Source: Pseudomonadota bacterium (GTDB lineage: Bacteria; Pseudomonadota; Gammaproteobacteria; Xanthomonadales; SZUA-38). From it: DNA of 64,000 nt. The position numbers and the translations under genes were made by a program. The stretch's first letter is position 1; each line of letters opens with the position of its first letter. Positions 60,244 to 64,000 of the stretch are shown one piece after another. The notes below the pieces were generated by a model. It was not told the DNA's origin, made no database searches, and saw only the letters and a program-made list of their open reading frames with translations. Location: positions 79,755 to 143,754 of the forward strand of contig JBCCCR010000015.1 in NCBI GenBank assembly GCA_039033415.1. The letters are read 5' to 3'.

Positions 60244-60794
60244 CGCTCACCGCAAGCTTCGGCTGGGTTGCCCCGATAGCGGGTCCAGGGCTCCGCATCA
60301 GTGATCAGCACGGACCCCAGCTGCAGGATAGCGCCCTCGCCGAGCCGGCAGCCTGGACCAATCACCGAAAAAGCTGCGGCCCAACTCTGGTCCTCCAGCA
60401 CAATTGGTGCGGTAATAAGGTCGAAGGTGGGGAGGCGGGAGCTATGACTTCCCGTACAAAAATAAGTGCCCTGGGACACACAACAATGTCGACCGATCGA
60501 CACCGGCGCCAGATTGTCGATCCACACCCCCTCACCGAGCCAGGAGTCATCGTCGACGGTCAGGCGCCAGGGGAACTTCACCCGTAGCCGGGGTTTGACA
60601 ACCACGCCGTCGCCTAGCTTCGCACCGAAGGAACGCAGCAGTGCGCAGCGCCATCCTGAGCCGGGGAGCGACGAGGCCAGCAGAGTGCCAGCAACCAGCC
60701 AGAGCGCCTCAACCCACCGCGGCCGCCCGCGATCGAAGGTGCGGTTGTCGAAGTGATCGAGGCGAACTTTCGGCGAGGCCTTGTCAGCCGCCAT
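60165..60794 (-). CDS. WcaF-like left-handed beta-helix acetyltransferase
   Basis: About 209 residues. It starts VRLDHFDNRTFDRGRPRWVEALWLVAGTLL and has ALLRSFGAKLGDGVVVKPRLRVKFPWRLTVDD, which matches the WcaF/colanic-acid-type acyltransferases. Hexapeptide-repeat segments follow (SWLGEGVWIDNLAPVSIGRHCCVSQGTYFCTG and ILEDQSWAAAFSVIGPGCRLGEGAIL-like), with the His of CTGSH as the likely catalytic base. The enzyme should O-acetylate a sugar of the polymer. Its tail (RQVDRGVPASSAGDSTADRK) is encoded inside the overlap with the convergent gene and may be non-essential. The ATG at 60794 overlaps the upstream GT2 gene by 11 bases. Confidence 0.85.
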   Translation of the reverse strand: MAADKASPKVRLDHFDNRTFDRGRPRWVEALWLVAGTLLASSLPGSGWRCALLRSFGAKLGDGVVVKPRLRVKFPWRLTVDDDSWLGEGVWIDNLAPVSIGRHCCVSQGTYFCTGSHSSRLPTFDLITAPIVLEDQSWAAAFSVIGPGCRLGEGAILQLGSVLITDAEPWTRYRGNPAEACGERQVDRGVPASSAGDSTADRKDDSASA

Positions 60795-61569
60795 GGCCCT
60801 CATCCCCGAGCGCTGTCTGGCCCTGATCATCGAGCTGGTGGAGCGCAAGGTTGAGTTCCGCCAGCAGCCGTTGATAGGCGTAAAACCAGCCGCGCCTGCC
60901 CTCCAGGATTCCCCCTTTGAGGACTAGCACATGAAAAAACACCGTTAGCGGCGCCAGCCAGGGGCGCCGGCGAATACGATCGGCCACGCTTAAGCGTTGG
61001 CTGCTGGCCAGCTTGTCCGCCTCCTGGCGAGCATAGCGATCCTGGGACCCAACCCAACGCGACAGCGGCTTGCGGTCGTCGTGGGCGATTCGGGCTTCCA
61101 GCATGCCGACGGCGCCGGGCACCAGCAGCTTCTCAGCGTGGCCGTCCACCTCGTAGCGACAGCGCTGGGTCATCAGCAGGACCGGACGCGACGGCAGGAT
61201 GGCGCAGCGCACGGGTTTGCCCCAGACGCAAAACTGAAAACGCGCGGCAAACGCCTGCCGATTTCCGGGATCCAGGGCCTCAAGCTCGATCGCCAGCGTT
61301 TCGCTGACCTGGTGATCAGCATCGAGCGACAGGGTCCACGGTGTTTCCACCGCCTCCAGCCCAAAGTTTCGCTGCGCAGCAAAGTTGTCAAACGGCCTTT
61401 CCAGCACGTCTACCGCGCCATGGCGTTGCGCGATGGCGAGCGTGCGGTCGCTACTGCCGCTGTCGACCAGCACGATGCGGCTGGCCCAGGCGAGCGCCCC
61501 AAGGGTACGTTCAAGGTTGGCCTCCTCGTTGAAGGTGAGCAGCAGCGGCGTGACGTCACTCAGCTTCAT
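60784..61569 (-). CDS. Family 2 glycosyltransferase (WaaE/KdtX-like)
   Basis: A 261-residue GT-A enzyme. The N-terminal strand LLLTFNEEANLERTL is followed by RIVLVDSGSSDRTLAIA and the metal motif WTLSLDADHQVS. Later EALDPGN and RYEVDGHAEKLL, HDDRKPLSRWVGSQDRYARQEADKL give the pattern of WaaE/KdtX-type transferases, which decorate LPS core or polymer chains. The stop overlaps the WcaF-like gene (11 bases) and the start overlaps the upstream transferase (4 bases), so all three are coupled. Confidence 0.9.
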   Translation of the reverse strand: MKLSDVTPLLLTFNEEANLERTLGALAWASRIVLVDSGSSDRTLAIAQRHGAVDVLERPFDNFAAQRNFGLEAVETPWTLSLDADHQVSETLAIELEALDPGNRQAFAARFQFCVWGKPVRCAILPSRPVLLMTQRCRYEVDGHAEKLLVPGAVGMLEARIAHDDRKPLSRWVGSQDRYARQEADKLASSQRLSVADRIRRRPWLAPLTVFFHVLVLKGGILEGRRGWFYAYQRLLAELNLALHQLDDQGQTALGDEGHGG

Positions 61570-62768
61570 GCGGCCGCCAGAATCTGCTGGTAGTGCGTTT
61601 TCAGCTGGCGGGCCACGCCGGGCCAGCTGAAACGTTCTCTGGCCAGCTGCCGACCCGCGGAGCTCATTCGACGCCTGAGCCCGGGATCCTGCCCCAGCTT
61701 CAGCAGCCCGTCAGCGATCGATGGCTCCGCGCCACTGACCACCAGACCCGCACCGGCCTCACCCACCTCCGAAGCTAGTGCCACCGCTTCGCTCACAAGA
61801 ACCGGCAGGCCGTAGCCCAGGGCTTCGAGTACCGCGACGCCAAAATTCTCGGAATACGAGGGCAGCACAAAAAGATCCGCAGACTCAAGCAGCGCATGTT
61901 TCTCGGCGCCCTGCACCCAGCCGACGAACTGCACGCGATCACCCAGCTTGAGCTCGTCTGCTTGTGAGCGCAGGTTCGTAACGTAAGAGGCGTCACCGCT
62001 GCCGGCCACCGTCAATACCGCACCGGGTAGCGATGCTGCAACCTGGCTGAACGCGGCGAGCAATCGTTCCAGCCCTTTCTTTGGATCCAGTCGACCGAGA
62101 AAGAGAATCGACGTCATCGCCCCGGCGGGAGTCTGGGCATCAACCGAAGCCTCTGGCTCAACGCTGTAGCGGTCCGTCGCCGGCGATTCGACCGCCGGCA
62201 GGTTGATGCCGTGCGGCACCACCAGTCCGCGAACCGACAGGCCGGCTTGCTGGCACTCAAGCTGCTCCTGGCGAGACGTGAAGTGGACTCGATCGGCAGC
62301 TTCCAGATTGGCCTTTTCCAGCAGCCGCAGGTACACCCTTTTTCGGGTCGACTTCTGCCCCAGTGACCACAGGCAAAGCTGGCCCAGCGGTCGGCAGAGA
62401 TAAGGTCGAGATGCCAACCGAGCCCAACGCATCGCCTGCGATGAGAGATACGAGAACACCGCATGGACATGCACGAGATCCCACTGAGCGCCGTTTTCGC
62501 GGAGCCAGTCCAGGGCACCGGGTGCCACGATGTGTTCGTCATACCACCGCATTCCCTTGAGGTTTCGGGGAAAGGCGAGTACCGGCACGTCCTGGTATTC
62601 AAACCAATCGCCTAGCGGGATGTCGCTGTTGTCTGGACCATTGTCATTGGTGGTCAACAGCGCGGAGTCGACGTCGGCTCCGCGCAGTGCGCTGATCATC
62701 GGTGCCATCGCAGCGCTGGGGCCGCCGCGGCAGGGAGCAATAGAGGGTATGACGTGCAGCACCCTCAT
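61566..62768 (-). CDS. Family 4 glycosyltransferase
   Basis: A 400-residue GT-B transferase. It starts MRVLHVIPSIAPCRGGPSAAM, has WDLVHVHAVFSYLSSQAMR and the switch segment HGINLPAVES. The C-terminal domain contains FLGRLDPKKGLERLLAAF, LTVAGSGD and the catalytic E-x7-E motif in SYSENFGVAVLEALGYGLPVLVSEAV. It is coupled to the downstream GT2 gene by a 4-base overlap, and its ATG overlaps the stop of the upstream partial transferase (TGATG). It adds a sugar to the growing unit. Confidence 0.91.
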   Translation of the reverse strand: MRVLHVIPSIAPCRGGPSAAMAPMISALRGADVDSALLTTNDNGPDNSDIPLGDWFEYQDVPVLAFPRNLKGMRWYDEHIVAPGALDWLRENGAQWDLVHVHAVFSYLSSQAMRWARLASRPYLCRPLGQLCLWSLGQKSTRKRVYLRLLEKANLEAADRVHFTSRQEQLECQQAGLSVRGLVVPHGINLPAVESPATDRYSVEPEASVDAQTPAGAMTSILFLGRLDPKKGLERLLAAFSQVAASLPGAVLTVAGSGDASYVTNLRSQADELKLGDRVQFVGWVQGAEKHALLESADLFVLPSYSENFGVAVLEALGYGLPVLVSEAVALASEVGEAGAGLVVSGAEPSIADGLLKLGQDPGLRRRMSSAGRQLARERFSWPGVARQLKTHYQQILAAA

Positions 62769-63131
62769 CAGGCCTGCTCCAACATGTGGACAACACCCTG
62801 ACTCATGGCGTCAAAGCCAAACTCTGCCTTAGCCAGCGCCTGGGCGTTTCGCCCCCAGCCGGCCAGGCGCTCGGGCCGAGAGAGTGCTTCGCCGAGCGCC
62901 GAGGCCAGGGCAGCCTCATCGTCGTGTGTAAACACCGCACCCGTATCCCGGCCGGCAATCATGTCAGGGCCGCAACCGACGCGATCACTGACAAGAGCGG
63001 GCAATCCCAGGGAAAAGGCTTCGTTCACCACCAGGCCCCAGGTTTCGGTAATCGACGGGAGCACCAGCAGATTGGCAGCCGCGTAGATTGCCGGCAAGGC
63101 CCCCTGATTTCTGAACCCGAGCATGTGAACC
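62768..63131 (-). CDS. Family 4 glycosyltransferase, C-terminal part only
   Basis: The readable part (about 120 residues) is the C-terminal domain of a GT4 enzyme: RVHMLGFRNQGALPAIYAAANLLVLPS, then ITETWGLVVNEAFSLGLPALVSDRVG with the E-x7-E catalytic motif, and GWGRNAQALAKAEFGFDAM. The N-terminal acceptor domain is missing. The frame continues to 63190, but those codons lie in the foreign dapA DNA and are not related. The break at about 63131 coincides with the start of a truncated dapA on the other strand. Confidence 0.8.
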
Positions 63132-63142
63132 CGTGCACGTGG
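63128..63142. other. Abrupt sequence junction (probable chimeric join)
   Basis: Left of this point the DNA is GC-rich minus-strand glycosyltransferase coding sequence; right of it is AT-richer plus-strand dapA sequence lacking its 5' third. Both genes are cut mid-domain. The join has the short self-complementary stretch CGTGCACG but no terminal repeats, insertion sequence or attachment site. Confidence 0.8.
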
Positions 63143-63819
63143 TGAATGGGCGTATTCCCGTGATTGCTGGGACAGGTTCAAACGCAACATCTGAAGCTAT
63201 TGATTTAACACTGGATGCGAAGGAAGCCGGCGCGGATGCGTGCTTGGTTGTGACTCCTTATTATAATAAGCCAACACAGGATGGAATTATTGCGCATTTT
63301 AAAGCCCTTCATGACACCTGTGATTTTCCGATGATTTTGTATGATATCCCAGGCCGCAGTGTCGTTGAGATGAGTGTTGATACCATTGCCACGCTGGCCG
63401 AATTGCCAGGCATCGTTGGGATTAAAGATGCGACCAATGATTTATCCAAAATCTGCGCCATGCGGGAGCGCGTTAGCGATGATTTTTCTATTCTATCAGC
63501 TGAAGATCCAACTGCTGCTGGTTTATATGCGCTAGGTGGGCATGGGGTGATTTCAGTGGTTGCCAATGTGGCACCGGCCCTTAGCGCGAAAATGTGGGAA
63601 AGTTGGGATGCTGGTGACATTAAGCGCTTTGGTGAAATCCGAGATTTGTTGGCTCCGCTGGGGCGTGATTTATTCTGCGAGAGCTCTCCCGCGCCGGTGA
63701 AATATGCCATGCAGAAGCTAGGCTTTGGGTCAGATGAAGTGCGCTTGCCGCTGCTGCCAGCCACGGAAGCTGCGCGCGCCAAAGTTGATGCCGCGATGAA
63801 GCATGCAGGTTTGATATAG
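63133..63819 (+). CDS. dapA: 4-hydroxy-tetrahydrodipicolinate synthase, N-terminally truncated
   Basis: About 228 residues of DapA. It enters in the third strand (VVNGRIPVIAGTGSNAT), then VVTPYYNKPTQDGIIAHF, the Tyr-containing ILYDIPGRS and the Schiff-base Lys in PGIVGIKDATND. The C-terminal half is complete. The missing part, about the first 70 residues, should hold the T-T-G-E phosphate/pyruvate motif. The DNA is AT-richer and uses codons such as ATT, TTA, GAT and GCT far more often than the rest of the window. The codons before the junction are a chance GTG-CAC-GTG start. It begins lysine biosynthesis by condensing pyruvate and aspartate semialdehyde, but this copy would be inactive. The codon use is more like AT-richer alphaproteobacteria. 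Confidence 0.9.
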   Translation: MHVVNGRIPVIAGTGSNATSEAIDLTLDAKEAGADACLVVTPYYNKPTQDGIIAHFKALHDTCDFPMILYDIPGRSVVEMSVDTIATLAELPGIVGIKDATNDLSKICAMRERVSDDFSILSAEDPTAAGLYALGGHGVISVVANVAPALSAKMWESWDAGDIKRFGEIRDLLAPLGRDLFCESSPAPVKYAMQKLGFGSDEVRLPLLPATEAARAKVDAAMKHAGLI

Positions 63820-63830
63820 GGGCGGTTTTC

Positions 63831-64000
63831 ATGGCCTCAGGTGAAAGAAATATTGATATATTACTGAAAGATATGGTGCCAGTTTTACAACCGGAAAGCT
63901 ATGTTTTCTGCTTGATTGACGGTGAGTTTGCGGAGTGCACAGCTTATGATCCTGTGATGGTGTTTCGTGAAAAAGGTAAGCTGGCGTTGATTGTGCAGCA
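63831..64000 (+). CDS. ACT-domain protein, partial (runs off the window)
   Basis: The first 56 residues are visible (MASGERNIDILLKDMVPVL, then PESYVFCLIDGEFAE and DPVMVFREKGKLALIVQ). This matches the N-terminal half of small ACT-domain proteins of the ACT_3/DUF2241 type, which start x-x-G-E-R-x-L-x-x-LL-x-x-M-x-P and continue FREKEGLTLVV. It lies 11 bases after dapA on the same strand and in the same AT-rich DNA, so it belongs to the segment beyond the junction. The C-terminal half is outside the window. Confidence 0.75.
   Translation, partial: MASGERNIDILLKDMVPVLQPESYVFCLIDGEFAECTAYDPVMVFREKGKLALIVQ

Noticed and set aside
1..64000. CRISPR arrays, tRNA or rRNA genes, insertion sequences, prophage
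   Set aside because: Looked for regular repeats, tRNA-like cloverleaf ends, transposase and integrase motifs on both strands and saw none.

Overview
The window looks like a GC-rich (roughly 62%) chromosomal segment of a free-living, probably marine, gammaproteobacterium. This rests on a complete cbb3 oxidase locus in the gammaproteobacterial order, a Kdo-kinase/heptosyltransferase pair typical of LPS-bearing proteobacteria, a small bacterial 4.5S SRP RNA, and a large secreted protein ending in a DGFE-like tail (FRNGLE) of the kind I associate with Wenzhouxiangella- and Lysobacter-like lineages. Taxonomy is inference; there is no rRNA or tRNA in the window.

Layout. 1-5.7 kb: tail of an upstream gene, a CpcT/CpeT-like secreted protein, a 1290-residue secreted beta-propeller protein with two caspase-like (C13-type) domains, one intact and one with its catalytic residues replaced, and a homologue of the chlorophyllide 8-vinyl reductase BciA. 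5.7-9.2 kb: signalling genes (a FixJ-type regulator, an Rcp-type receiver protein, and a GAF kinase whose phospho-acceptor His is Asn) and a DUF2797 protein. 9.4-19.5 kb: metabolic and accessory genes, including an exported D-2-hydroxyacid dehydrogenase, a beta-hydroxyacid dehydrogenase preceded by a truncated carboxymuconolactone-decarboxylase-like gene, a divergent LysR regulator, an SDR, an AtoE-type transporter, a hybrid histidine kinase and oligopeptidase B. 19.6-31.1 kb: DDAH, a vanadium haloperoxidase, a GNAT acetyltransferase, Prx5, an S9 peptidase, a lipoprotein methyltransferase, an SRPBCC gene remnant, a deacetylase/propeller fusion and small membrane genes.

31.2-42.9 kb is the best organised part: ccoNOQP, a small membrane gene, ccoG, a shortened ccoH, ccoI, ccoS, a SafE-like metal transporter, a convergent FixLJ-type oxygen-sensing two-component pair and a tandem universal stress protein. 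A near-identical 19-bp element (core CTACGTAGTT-W-CCGA) lies upstream of ccoN and again between the sensor kinase and the stress-protein gene. It resembles a FixJ-type site and suggests one local low-oxygen regulon.

43-50 kb: an ATP-grasp protein, the 4.5S RNA gene (ffs), the two rSAM/selenodomain-associated transferases (TIGR04282/TIGR04283 types), a VTT-flavoprotein fusion, a DUF547 protein, Kdo kinase and a heptosyltransferase. 50-63.1 kb: an exopolysaccharide cluster (DUF6165, a membrane-anchored protein, Wzc-type kinase, Wza, an outer-membrane barrel, O-antigen ligase/polymerase, MraY/WecA-type initiating transferase, several glycosyltransferases, WcaF-type acetyltransferase).

At about 63.13 kb the sequence changes abruptly. 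A minus-strand glycosyltransferase missing its N-terminal part abuts a plus-strand dapA missing its N-terminal part, in much more AT-rich DNA with different codon use, followed by an ACT-domain gene. No mobile element is visible there. This looks like a chimeric assembly join, or less likely a very recent illegitimate recombination, so the last ~870 bases may not belong to the same genome.
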